From assembly GCA_964458415.1 (NCBI GenBank), contig CAYWIT010000007.1, positions 44,082 to 108,081 of the forward strand: a stretch of 64,000 nucleotides of DNA. Reading direction: 5' to 3'. The stretch comes from CAYWIT01 sp964458415 (GTDB lineage: Bacteria > Pseudomonadota > Alphaproteobacteria > Micavibrionales > UBA2020). This document shows, in pieces, positions 1 to 7,051 of this stretch (position 1 is its first letter; each line of letters starts with the position of its first letter). A program made the position numbers and the translations under genes. The notes beneath the pieces were generated by a model. The model saw nothing but the letters and a program-made list of their open reading frames with translations, was not told the DNA's origin and did not search any database.

Positions 1-1210
1 CCGGCGTGAACTCGTCAATGTTCAGCAATTCATCCAGCTGGATATCCAGAGTACCGTAAACTGTCGACCGGTCCCAGGCACTGGTGACCGTCATCAGCAA
101 CCCCGTTTCAACAGTTTCTGTCGTCGTCGAAACCGTATCCACCCCCGTCGTCGCATTCGTCGAACGGCTGATGCCGCTGACAAAGTTCTCGTTCTGCTGG
201 ACTTCCAGCGAGGCGCTTGAACCGGACAGGACAGTCAGTTGCGGCTGCGAAACCGTTTTGACCGTTCCGTGTTCAGAGATAAATTCCAGCACGCCCTCTG
301 ACGTAATATCGCTGTTGCCGGTATAGGTTGGCGTAATGCTGATCGGCGTTGCTACCCCTGTCGGCGCGCCGCCCGGCAAAGTTATGTCTATGTTAAAATT
401 TCCGACATTATTGAACAGCCCCGACCAGTCGATCCCGGTTCTGTTTTCATTGCTCAGATTGACTTCCCAGATATGGGTTTCAAAAATAATAAGCGCCGTA
501 TTCTTGCGCAAGCGGTCAAAGTAGCGCATCGCATTGTGATGCGCTTTTTGCGTGGCCGTATAGATCATGACCCGTGTGGTCGTATCGACCGTTGGCGTTG
601 TGCCGACAATGGCCGCAAGCCCGGTGGAAATCTGGTCATAGGAAGCGGCCGCCGTGCCAAGCGCTCCGCTGGCGGCAAAATTCAGCGGCGGCAGATCGAC
701 GACAAAAGTCTCGGTATCCTTAACCGTCAGGACATTTCTCTCGTGATGGCAATATAAATTAGCCAATTCGCATACGCGATCAACAACGTCACCGACTTTG
801 CCCCGCAAATTGGCAACGGTGATCCGCTGGTTCATCGCCGCATCAGATTCAAAGGCGATAGAGACATCATAATCATCGAGGATCAGTTGCAAGGCGCTGG
901 CCAGCGTCTCGCCGCGCAATTCGAAAGGACCGATCTCCTCCTCAGGAAGGGGATCTTCCCGCAAAGCCTGCGGGACCAGAACATCTTTGCCCAGCCTGAC
1001 TCGCGTCACGGCATCCCTGTGTTCGTTGAGCCCGCGATAACGCTCAACCGGAGGCGTGACCGTCGGAACGTCAACCGTGCGTCCATCCGGAGCGCTGACC
1101 TGCGCACAGCCCGGTGCCAGAAGCAAAGGGAAAAGCAGCGCCAACAGCCGTACCCTGAAATTCAGGGTCGGCCGCCGCAGAGATAAACTCAATTTCCCAT
1201 TCGAAATCAT
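1..1210 (-). CDS. Type IV pilus / type II secretion secretin, PilN/MshL-like (3' end outside window)
   Basis: This is the N-terminal 403 codons of an outer-membrane secretin; the frame runs off the left edge. A basic start and hydrophobic stretch end in LLLAPGC (Cys35), a near-consensus lipobox. An STN-like domain follows (about residues 80-150: FELRGETLASALQLIL, then RITVANLRGKVGDVV). The family signature, VSQPQLTVLSGSSASLEV, lies near residue 320 and marks the start of the pore domain. The ATG at 1210 is 8 nt after the response-regulator stop, so the two are probably cotranscribed. The nearby prepilin peptidase supports a pilus or pseudopilus role. The exact subfamily (PilN, MshL or BfpB type) is inference, because the C-terminal half is not visible. 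Confidence 0.8.
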   Translation of the reverse strand, partial: MISNGKLSLSLRRPTLNFRVRLLALLFPLLLAPGCAQVSAPDGRTVDVPTVTPPVERYRGLNEHRDAVTRVRLGKDVLVPQALREDPLPEEEIGPFELRGETLASALQLILDDYDVSIAFESDAAMNQRITVANLRGKVGDVVDRVCELANLYCHHERNVLTVKDTETFVVDLPPLNFAASGALGTAAASYDQISTGLAAIVGTTPTVDTTTRVMIYTATQKAHHNAMRYFDRLRKNTALIIFETHIWEVNLSNENRTGIDWSGLFNNVGNFNIDITLPGGAPTGVATPISITPTYTGNSDITSEGVLEFISEHGTVKTVSQPQLTVLSGSSASLEVQQNENFVSGISRSTNATTGVDTVSTTTETVETGLLMTVTSAWDRSTVYGTLDIQLDELLNIDEFTP

Positions 1211-1218
1211 GGTCCCTG

Positions 1219-1599
1219 TCATTTCTGCTGGGTACCCCTTTCAATCAGCCTGTTTACGGAAGAAATCAGGCGTTCTTTTTGGACCGGCTTCAACAGCACG
1301 GCCTGAACACCGTGCTTTCCAGCGCGTTCCAGCAAATCACTGTCCTGATCTCCGGTGACAATAATAACGGGGATCTTGTATCCGTCTTCATGCAGAATAT
1401 TAATGAAATCGAAGCCGCCCATCGGCTCCATCCGCACATCGACCACGGCAAGCGCAACATCATCCGTCACCACTTCCAGCGCCCGGTCTCCGTCCGTCGC
1501 TTCCAGCGTCTCATAACCGGCGCCTTTCAGGAAGGTAACGATCTGCATACGAACAAAATCGTTATCCTCGACGACAAGAATAATGCGTCCGTTACTCAT
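1219..1599 (-). CDS. Single-domain response regulator (CheY-like receiver)
   Basis: This is a 126-residue stand-alone receiver domain. The acidic pair is E11-D12 (VVEDND), the phosphoacceptor is D54 (AVVDVRM), the switch Thr lies in IIVTGDQD and the conserved Lys in LLKPVQ. No output domain follows, so it must act by protein contact or in a phosphorelay. An in-frame upstream start would add 27 residues, but GAAAG sits just before the ATG at 1599 and the receiver fold begins there, so I use 1599. It is the first gene before the secretin on the same strand, which suggests control of the pilus or secretion machinery. No histidine kinase is in the window. Confidence 0.85.
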   Translation of the reverse strand: MSNGRIILVVEDNDFVRMQIVTFLKGAGYETLEATDGDRALEVVTDDVALAVVDVRMEPMGGFDFINILHEDGYKIPVIIVTGDQDSDLLERAGKHGVQAVLLKPVQKERLISSVNRLIERGTQQK

Positions 1600-1783
1600 A
1601 TTTCTTTCAAGAAACCTGCCACGTCGCAGACTCTCCCCTGTAATACAGGCAACCCCTTGCCCGTTTGCACGCCAGCCCAAGCATGAGCAGACGCCACCCT
1701 GACATTAAATATATACAGATTTAATGGTGCTGTACAACAAACAAATCAATGGCCTATAGTAATAACGAAAGGGTGATCTTTCT

Positions 1784-2290
1784 TTGCCTGTCCTCGCGCT
1801 GTTATCATATGGTCTTGTTTTCGCCTTGCTGGCCGCCTTGGCCTGGCGCGATTTGTGCGACTATCTTTTACCGGATGTCCTGAATGCAGCACTGGCCATA
1901 ACGTTTCTTTCCTTCCATATCGCAAATGACTGGGAGCTTTTATCTCCGGCAGATTCCCTTTCCGGAGCGCTGACGGGTGGCGGCTTTATGCTCACGTTTT
2001 ACCTTATGGCGAATCTTTTTTATAAAAAAGATTCCATTGGTCTTGGCGATGTCAAGCTGATGACAGCGGCAGGGCTGGGTCTCGGTTTTCCGAATATCAT
2101 TCTTGCGATAAGCCTCGGTGCCTTTATCGGTCTCGGCCATGGCCTGCTGCTCGGCCATTTCCAAAATAAAAAAAGAGGTAAAACCATGCCGCTGGCACAA
2201 ATAAATGTGCCGGCCGGCTTGGGTCTGACGGCGGGAATCGCTATAGTGATGCTCTCGCAATTCGGATTCTTCTGGATGGACAGAACATGA
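1784..2290 (+). CDS. Prepilin peptidase, A24 family (TadV/CpaA type)
   Basis: This is an inner-membrane aspartyl protease of 168 residues that cleaves the leader of prepilins. Both catalytic Asp motifs are visible: the first in WRDLCDYLLPDVLNA and the second in the family signature GLGDVKLMTAAGL. At least five hydrophobic segments are present. The length fits the short TadV/CpaA group, which lacks the methyltransferase domain of PilD. The start is TTG at 1784, preceded by AAAGGG. It is divergent from the response regulator-secretin pair, and its last codons overlap the start of the next gene (ATGA). Whether it serves the neighbouring secretin system or a Tad pilus elsewhere cannot be told here. 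Confidence 0.85.
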   Translation: MPVLALLSYGLVFALLAALAWRDLCDYLLPDVLNAALAITFLSFHIANDWELLSPADSLSGALTGGGFMLTFYLMANLFYKKDSIGLGDVKLMTAAGLGLGFPNIILAISLGAFIGLGHGLLLGHFQNKKRGKTMPLAQINVPAGLGLTAGIAIVMLSQFGFFWMDRT

Positions 2291-3519
2291 ACGCTGAAAT
2301 CAAAAACACCGGACCACTGAACGGGATCCGTGTTTTTGACCTGACGCGCATTCTGGCAGGCCCCAGCGCCACGCAAATTCTGGGAGATCTCGGCGCCGAA
2401 ATTCTTAAAATCGAAAAACCGGCGCATGGCGACGACACCCGAAAATGGGGACCGCCCTTTGTCACCGATGAAAATGGCCGGGATACGACCGAGAGCGCCT
2501 ATTACCTTTGCGCCAACCGGAACAAGAAATCTGTCACGCTGGACTTCACCACGCCTGGAGGTCTGGCGATTGCAAAAAAACTTGTCGGCAGCTGCGATAT
2601 CCTGTTTGAAAATTACAAAACAGGAAGTCTCGACAAATACGGCCTCGGCTACGCGCAGTTGAAGGACGAATTTCCCCGTCTGATCTATTGCTCGCTCACC
2701 GGCTTCGGCCAAACCGGACCCTACCGCGAAAATGCCGGATATGACTATCTGGTACAGGGCATGGGGGGGATCATGAGCCTGACCGGTCCCGCCGAAGGCC
2801 CTCCCTGTAAAATGGCTATCGCCTATACCGACATCATGACCGGGCAGATGGCGCTGGCCGGCATTCTGGCCGCCCTCTATCACCGCGAAAAAACCGGTCA
2901 GGGGCAATACATTGATGTTTCGCTGCTGGATACGCAGGTGGCCGCCCTATACAATGTCGGGCAAAGCTTCCTGACCGATGGCAAACCCCCGCAACGCATG
3001 GGCAACGCACACGCCTCCATCGTACCCTACGAGGCTTTTGCCGCCAGCGACGGTTATATTATCCTTGCCGTCGGCAATGACCGCCAGTTCACCGATTTCT
3101 GCACCTTCGCAAAAAAGCCGGAACTGGCCGGAGATCCGCGCTTTGCAAAAAACAGCGACCGCGTCCGGAACCGCGCCATCATTGTGCCGATCGTGCGGGA
3201 GATCATCGCGGCGGAAAGCGTCAATTATTGGGTCAGCGGCCTGGAAAAACAGGGCGTCCCCTGCGGGCCCGTCAATACGCTGGACCGCGTTTTTGCCGAT
3301 CCGCAGGTCCAGGCACGCGGCATGACCGTGCAAATGCAACATCCCGCCACGCCGCAACCCGTGCGCCTGCTGGCCAGTCCGTTAAAATTTTCCGCCACGC
3401 CGGTTTCCTATCGCTGCCCCCCGCCGCTGCTCGGGGCCGATACAGACAGCGTCATGAAAGATATTCTCTGCCTGCAAGACCACGAAATATCAACCCTGCG
3501 CACCCAAGGAGTTATCTGA
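2287..3519 (+). CDS. CaiB/BaiF family CoA-transferase (class III)
   Basis: This 410-residue class III CoA-transferase moves CoA between carboxylic acids by way of an enzyme aspartyl intermediate. The N-terminus (GIRVFDLTRILAGPSATQIL) and the region around LIYCSLTGFGQTGPY are typical of the family. The expected catalytic Asp is in IDVSLLDTQ (about residue 215), the position of Asp169 in formyl-CoA transferase. Length matches the family (about 400). The ATG overlaps the stop of the prepilin peptidase by 4 nt. The substrate cannot be deduced; oxalate, carnitine, succinate-type and racemase-related members look alike. Its place between a pilus gene and pyrB gives no pathway clue. Confidence 0.85.
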   Translation: MNAEIKNTGPLNGIRVFDLTRILAGPSATQILGDLGAEILKIEKPAHGDDTRKWGPPFVTDENGRDTTESAYYLCANRNKKSVTLDFTTPGGLAIAKKLVGSCDILFENYKTGSLDKYGLGYAQLKDEFPRLIYCSLTGFGQTGPYRENAGYDYLVQGMGGIMSLTGPAEGPPCKMAIAYTDIMTGQMALAGILAALYHREKTGQGQYIDVSLLDTQVAALYNVGQSFLTDGKPPQRMGNAHASIVPYEAFAASDGYIILAVGNDRQFTDFCTFAKKPELAGDPRFAKNSDRVRNRAIIVPIVREIIAAESVNYWVSGLEKQGVPCGPVNTLDRVFADPQVQARGMTVQMQHPATPQPVRLLASPLKFSATPVSYRCPPPLLGADTDSVMKDILCLQDHEISTLRTQGVI

Positions 3520-3520
3520 C

Positions 3521-4483
3521 ATGTCCGCCAACCTCGCTCCCCTCGCCCCCAAAAAAACGGTATCGAAAACCATGATTGCTTCCCGCGACCTGATCGGCAT
3601 TGAAACGCTTCCTGCCGAAGATATCTCGACCATCCTTGATCTGGCGGATTACTATGTCGTCCAGAACCGCCGCAAATCCCTGACCAATGGCCTGCTCAAG
3701 GGGCAGGTGATGATCAACATGTTTCTTGAAAACTCCACCCGCACGCGCTTATCTTTCGAAATGGCCGCCAAGCGTCTGGGCGCCGATGTGATCAACATGA
3801 CGGCGGACGGCTCTTCGCTTAAAAAGGGGGAAAGCTTTTCCGATACCCTGAAAACACTGTCGGCCATGCGCCCGGATCTGTTCGTCATCCGTCATGACGG
3901 CGAAGGGTCGGCCCAAGAGGCCGCAAGGATCATGGCCTGCCCCGTGCTGAACGCCGGGGACGGCAAAGGGGAACATCCGACGCAGGCCCTGCTTGATGCC
4001 CTCACGCTCCGTCGCCACTTTGGACGGCTGGAAGGTCTTGTCGTTACCATTTGCGGCGACATCAAGCATAGCCGCGTCGCCCACTCAAACATGCACCTGC
4101 TGGAAAAAATGGGCGTGCAGATGCGCTTTACCGGACCGGCCGAGCTGCTGCCGGAAAACCTTCCTGCCGCCACCACGGATATGACCGCCGCCCTGAAGGA
4201 CGCGGATGCCGTCATGGTTCTGCGCATCCAGAAGGAGCGTCTGGAAAAAGCGCTTTCCATGACGGAAGAGACCTATTTCAAAACCTATGGCCTGACGGCA
4301 GAACGTCTGGCGCTGGCCAAGGACGATGCCGTTGTGCTGCACCCGGGGCCGATGAACCGTGGCGTGGAAATTGACGCCGGCGTGGCCGACGACCCGCAGC
4401 GCAGCCTGATTATCGCGCAGGTCGAAATGGGCGTCGCCGTGCGCATGGCCTGCCTCGACCTGCTGACGCGGCGCGGACGGTAG
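3521..4483 (+). CDS. pyrB: Aspartate carbamoyltransferase, catalytic subunit
   Basis: This enzyme condenses carbamoyl phosphate with aspartate, the committed step of pyrimidine synthesis. Signatures are complete: the carbamoyl-phosphate loop STRTR (in ENSTRTRLSFEMAA), the SLKKGESFSDT loop, HPTQALLDALT, and the C-terminal HPGPMNRGVEID. The 320-residue length includes about 17 extra residues before MIASRDLIGIE; AAGGAG lies about 9 nt upstream of the ATG at 3521, so I keep the longer start. It starts one nt after the CoA-transferase stop. No pyrI regulatory subunit is seen. The dihydroorotase gene pyrC, which often follows pyrB in alphaproteobacteria, is absent; an opposite-strand ankyrin gene comes next. 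Confidence 0.96.
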   Translation: MSANLAPLAPKKTVSKTMIASRDLIGIETLPAEDISTILDLADYYVVQNRRKSLTNGLLKGQVMINMFLENSTRTRLSFEMAAKRLGADVINMTADGSSLKKGESFSDTLKTLSAMRPDLFVIRHDGEGSAQEAARIMACPVLNAGDGKGEHPTQALLDALTLRRHFGRLEGLVVTICGDIKHSRVAHSNMHLLEKMGVQMRFTGPAELLPENLPAATTDMTAALKDADAVMVLRIQKERLEKALSMTEETYFKTYGLTAERLALAKDDAVVLHPGPMNRGVEIDAGVADDPQRSLIIAQVEMGVAVRMACLDLLTRRGR

Positions 4484-4485
4484 AC

Positions 4486-5112
4486 TTACAGCCGGAGAAC
4501 CCCGACAGCGGGCTTAGGCTTTAAAGTTTCCGTTGCTTCCTTGATTGCCTCTGTCAATTCCTGTGCCGCAGGAATTGCGTCGGCAAGGCCCTCTTGCCGG
4601 GCTACCTCCAGAAAAGAAACCAGTTTTTGAAAAACATTATACATGGTTTTCTGGTCAAGCGCCTGTGCGGCCTTTTCAACATAGGGGCCAAATTTATCCT
4701 GGAATTCCTCCTCCCAATTCGGCCGCGCTATAAGAGCAGCCACCACTTCAGCGCGGGATTCAAGCGTTGCAAGCAGCGTTGTAAAAATGAAATCCGGATC
4801 TTTTGTTGCAAGGCAGGCATCGTAGGGCGATTTTTTGTTCGCATCCTCCCTGAACAAATCCGCCCTGTGTGCCAGTAACAGCTTGATCATGGCGCCGTCT
4901 TTTTTCTCACAAGCCTTACGCAGGGCCGTTACTCCGTCGGCTTCCGCATGATCTATCGGGGCCCCCAGCATGATAACATCACTTGCCCACTTAAAGGCGC
5001 CGTTATCCGCCGCCTGCAAAAGGGCTTTGCCGAAAGTATGGGCCTTGACCGCCTGCATATCCCATTTTTCCTTCAGCGGCAGTATTTGTTTCTTATCTTT
5101 AAAGGGCCACAT
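4486..5112 (-). CDS. Ankyrin-repeat protein
   Basis: This 208-residue protein has no signal peptide. Residues about 25-105 hold two to three ankyrin-type repeats (FGKALLQAADNGAFKWASDVI, then GVTALRKACEKKDGAMIKLLL, then KKSPYDACLATKDPDFIF), and the C-terminal half is predicted helical. Ankyrin repeats bind proteins; no enzymatic motif is visible, so the partner is unknown. It is convergent with pyrB, with only 2 nt between the stops, and divergent from plsY. AGGAG lies a few nt before the ATG. Its upstream region holds two promoter-like elements with perfect TTGACA boxes, so it may be well expressed. It sits where pyrC would be expected. Confidence 0.75.
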   Translation of the reverse strand: MWPFKDKKQILPLKEKWDMQAVKAHTFGKALLQAADNGAFKWASDVIMLGAPIDHAEADGVTALRKACEKKDGAMIKLLLAHRADLFREDANKKSPYDACLATKDPDFIFTTLLATLESRAEVVAALIARPNWEEEFQDKFGPYVEKAAQALDQKTMYNVFQKLVSFLEVARQEGLADAIPAAQELTEAIKEATETLKPKPAVGVLRL

Positions 5113-5158
5113 AACTTTTCTCCTGAATCAATCGGGGTGCTTGAAGCGAACGTCAGCT

Positions 5159-5222
5159 ATAATAATATGAAAAAATAATATGTCAATAATAGCCCCTATA
5201 AAAGTATTAAATTTTATGTCAA
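5159..5222 (-). promoter_or_regulatory. Two tandem sigma70-type promoters for the ankyrin gene
   Basis: On the minus strand there are two perfect TTGACA boxes. One (5217-5222) is followed after 16 nt by TATAGG (5195-5200). The other (5181-5186) is followed after 16 nt by TATTAT (5159-5164). The stretch is very AT-rich. Both point at the ankyrin gene that starts at 5112. Spacing and box quality are read directly from the sequence; use in vivo is inference. Confidence 0.5.
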
Positions 5223-5229
5223 TCATATA

Positions 5230-5258
5230 TTGCCAGCCACGACACATCCCTCTATAGT
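5230..5258 (+). promoter_or_regulatory. Sigma70-type promoter for plsY-dprA-topA-rnr
   Basis: TTGCCA (5230-5235), a 17-nt spacer and TATAGT (5253-5258) precede plsY by about 30 nt, with no gene in between. The four downstream genes are close or overlapping, so this may drive all of them. The call rests on box match and spacing only. Confidence 0.5.
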
Positions 5259-5287
5259 CCTTAAAAATTGAGAACAAAAGGTGAATA

Positions 5288-5911
5288 ATGTCCCTTCTCC
5301 TGACACAGAACCCGATTATCTGGCCCCTTTTTCTGACCGCATTGATCGGCGGGTATCTCTCCGGCAGCGTGCCTTACGGTCTGATTCTGGGCAAACTGGC
5401 GGGGATCGGCGATATCCGCCAGAGCGGCTCGGGCAATATCGGCGCCACCAATGTCCTGCGTCTCGGCGGCAAAAAACTGGCGGCGGTCACCTTGCTGCTC
5501 GACGCGCTCAAAGGCGCCGTTCCCGTCCTTGTGGCAAAACAATTTCATATGGACTATGCCGTGCTGGCCGCACTCGGCGCTTTTCTCGGCCACCTCTTTC
5601 CGGTCTGGCTGAAATTCAAAGGCGGCAAAGGCGTTGCCACCGGTCTTGGCATTGCCTTCGGCTTCTCCGGGTTCCTCGGCATTGCCCTTTGCGGCTGCTG
5701 GCTTGGCGTGGCGTTGATAAGCGGCTATTCCTCTCTGGCCGCGCTGGCCGCTTTTGGTCTGGCGCCCCTGCTGGCCGGAATCCTGACCGGAGATTACCAG
5801 ATCATCGTCACCCTGTTGGCCATCTCGATCCTGATCTGGATCCGCCATCACGCGAATATCAGAAGACTTGCCGACGGTAGCGAAGGCAAAATCAAGCTGA
5901 AATCATCATGA
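5288..5911 (+). CDS. plsY: Acyl-phosphate:glycerol-3-phosphate acyltransferase PlsY
   Basis: This inner-membrane enzyme makes lysophosphatidic acid from acyl-phosphate and glycerol 3-phosphate, the first step of phospholipid synthesis. The 207 residues contain about five hydrophobic segments and the PlsY motifs: SGSVPYGLILGK, GSGNIGATNVLR, and KFKGGKGVATGLG (the phosphate-binding glycine-rich loop). AAGGTG lies 5 nt before the ATG at 5288. The stop overlaps the dprA start (ATGA), so translation is probably coupled. The plsX gene is not in the window. The psd and pssA genes at 15.8-17.4 kb act later in the same lipid pathway. Confidence 0.95.
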   Translation: MSLLLTQNPIIWPLFLTALIGGYLSGSVPYGLILGKLAGIGDIRQSGSGNIGATNVLRLGGKKLAAVTLLLDALKGAVPVLVAKQFHMDYAVLAALGAFLGHLFPVWLKFKGGKGVATGLGIAFGFSGFLGIALCGCWLGVALISGYSSLAALAAFGLAPLLAGILTGDYQIIVTLLAISILIWIRHHANIRRLADGSEGKIKLKSS

Positions 5912-7026
5912 CGCAGGAGCTTTCCGCCACGGAAAAACTCTGCTGGCTCCGTTTAAGCCGGAGCGAAAACGTCGGCCCGATCACTTTCAACAAGCTGCTC
6001 GACCGTTTCGGTACCGCCGAAGAATCATTGAAAGGATTGCCCTCTCTTGCCAAACGCGGTGGCAACAAATCCTTTACGCCCTTTCCCGCCGATGCCGCAA
6101 AGCACGAGATGGAGCAAATCGAAAAATCCGGCGCACAGCTGATCGCCCGCTGTGAGAAAAACTACCCGCATTATCTGGCGGAAATCGAGGACGCCCCTCC
6201 GGTCATTACAGTTCTGGGCAATACAGCTTTACTATCAAAGCCGGGATTAGGAGTCGTTGGCGCCCGCAATGCCTCGCTTTCCGGCCGCAAAATCGCCGAG
6301 GATTTTTCGCGCAAGGTCGGGGCGGCGGGATACCCCGTCATCTCTGGTCTGGCCCGGGGAATTGATACAGCCGCCCATCGCGCCACACTCGCCACCGGCA
6401 CCGTGGCCGTCGTCGCTGGCGGGATCAACGTTATTTATCCGCCGGAAAACAAGGATCTCTACCAAGCCATTGCCGTGCAAGGCGCCATTGTCGCGGAAAG
6501 CCCGTTTGGCACGGAACCGCTGGCCCGCCACTTTCCCCGCCGCAACAGGATTATCTCCGGACTGGCGCTCGGCGTGCTGGTTGTCGAGGCGGCCGCGCGC
6601 TCCGGCTCACTCATCACCGCCCGCATGGCGCTTGAACAAAACCGCGAGCTTTTCGCCGTGCCGGGCTCCCCCGCCGATCCCAGAGCCGAGGGGCCGAATA
6701 ATCTGATCCGCGATGGCGCCCACCTGACAACTTCCGCCGCCGACATTCTACATGTCCTGCAAAGCTTGCGGCTGGCGCCCTTGCGCGATTCCGCAAGCGG
6801 CCACTGGACAGGCGCGCCGCCGGACAGTGGCACACAACGCATCACGGCACCGGACGAAAGGCTTTATGACAAAATTATTGAGTGCCTGAGCCACACCCCC
6901 GTTACCATAGACAGCCTGATCCGCGCCGTCGAAGCGCCGACGGGCGATGTTCTGACAATTCTTCTTGAGCTTGAACTCGCAGGACGTATTGAACGACAGC
7001 CGGGAAATAGGGTAAACCTGATATAG
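5908..7026 (+). CDS. dprA: DNA-processing protein DprA
   Basis: DprA loads RecA onto incoming single-stranded DNA during natural transformation. The 372-residue protein has an N-terminal SAM-like helical region, a central Rossmann fold (LGVVGARNASLSGRKIAEDF, VISGLARGIDTAAHRATL, and the HFPRRNRIISGLA region) and a C-terminal winged-helix domain from about residue 310. The length and order are normal. It overlaps plsY by 4 nt and is 25 nt from topA. Together with the ComM-type ATPase at 18.4-19.9 kb it suggests that DNA uptake or recombination of foreign DNA is possible, although dprA is also widespread in species never shown to be competent. Confidence 0.95.
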   Translation: MTQELSATEKLCWLRLSRSENVGPITFNKLLDRFGTAEESLKGLPSLAKRGGNKSFTPFPADAAKHEMEQIEKSGAQLIARCEKNYPHYLAEIEDAPPVITVLGNTALLSKPGLGVVGARNASLSGRKIAEDFSRKVGAAGYPVISGLARGIDTAAHRATLATGTVAVVAGGINVIYPPENKDLYQAIAVQGAIVAESPFGTEPLARHFPRRNRIISGLALGVLVVEAAARSGSLITARMALEQNRELFAVPGSPADPRAEGPNNLIRDGAHLTTSAADILHVLQSLRLAPLRDSASGHWTGAPPDSGTQRITAPDERLYDKIIECLSHTPVTIDSLIRAVEAPTGDVLTILLELELAGRIERQPGNRVNLI

Positions 7027-7051
7027 ACTACATATTTATAAGGAGCGGTTT

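Noticed and set aside
2020..2907. 295-codon minus-strand frame across the prepilin peptidase and CoA-transferase
   Set aside because: Spans two real genes that overlap by ATGA and contains no recognisable domain.
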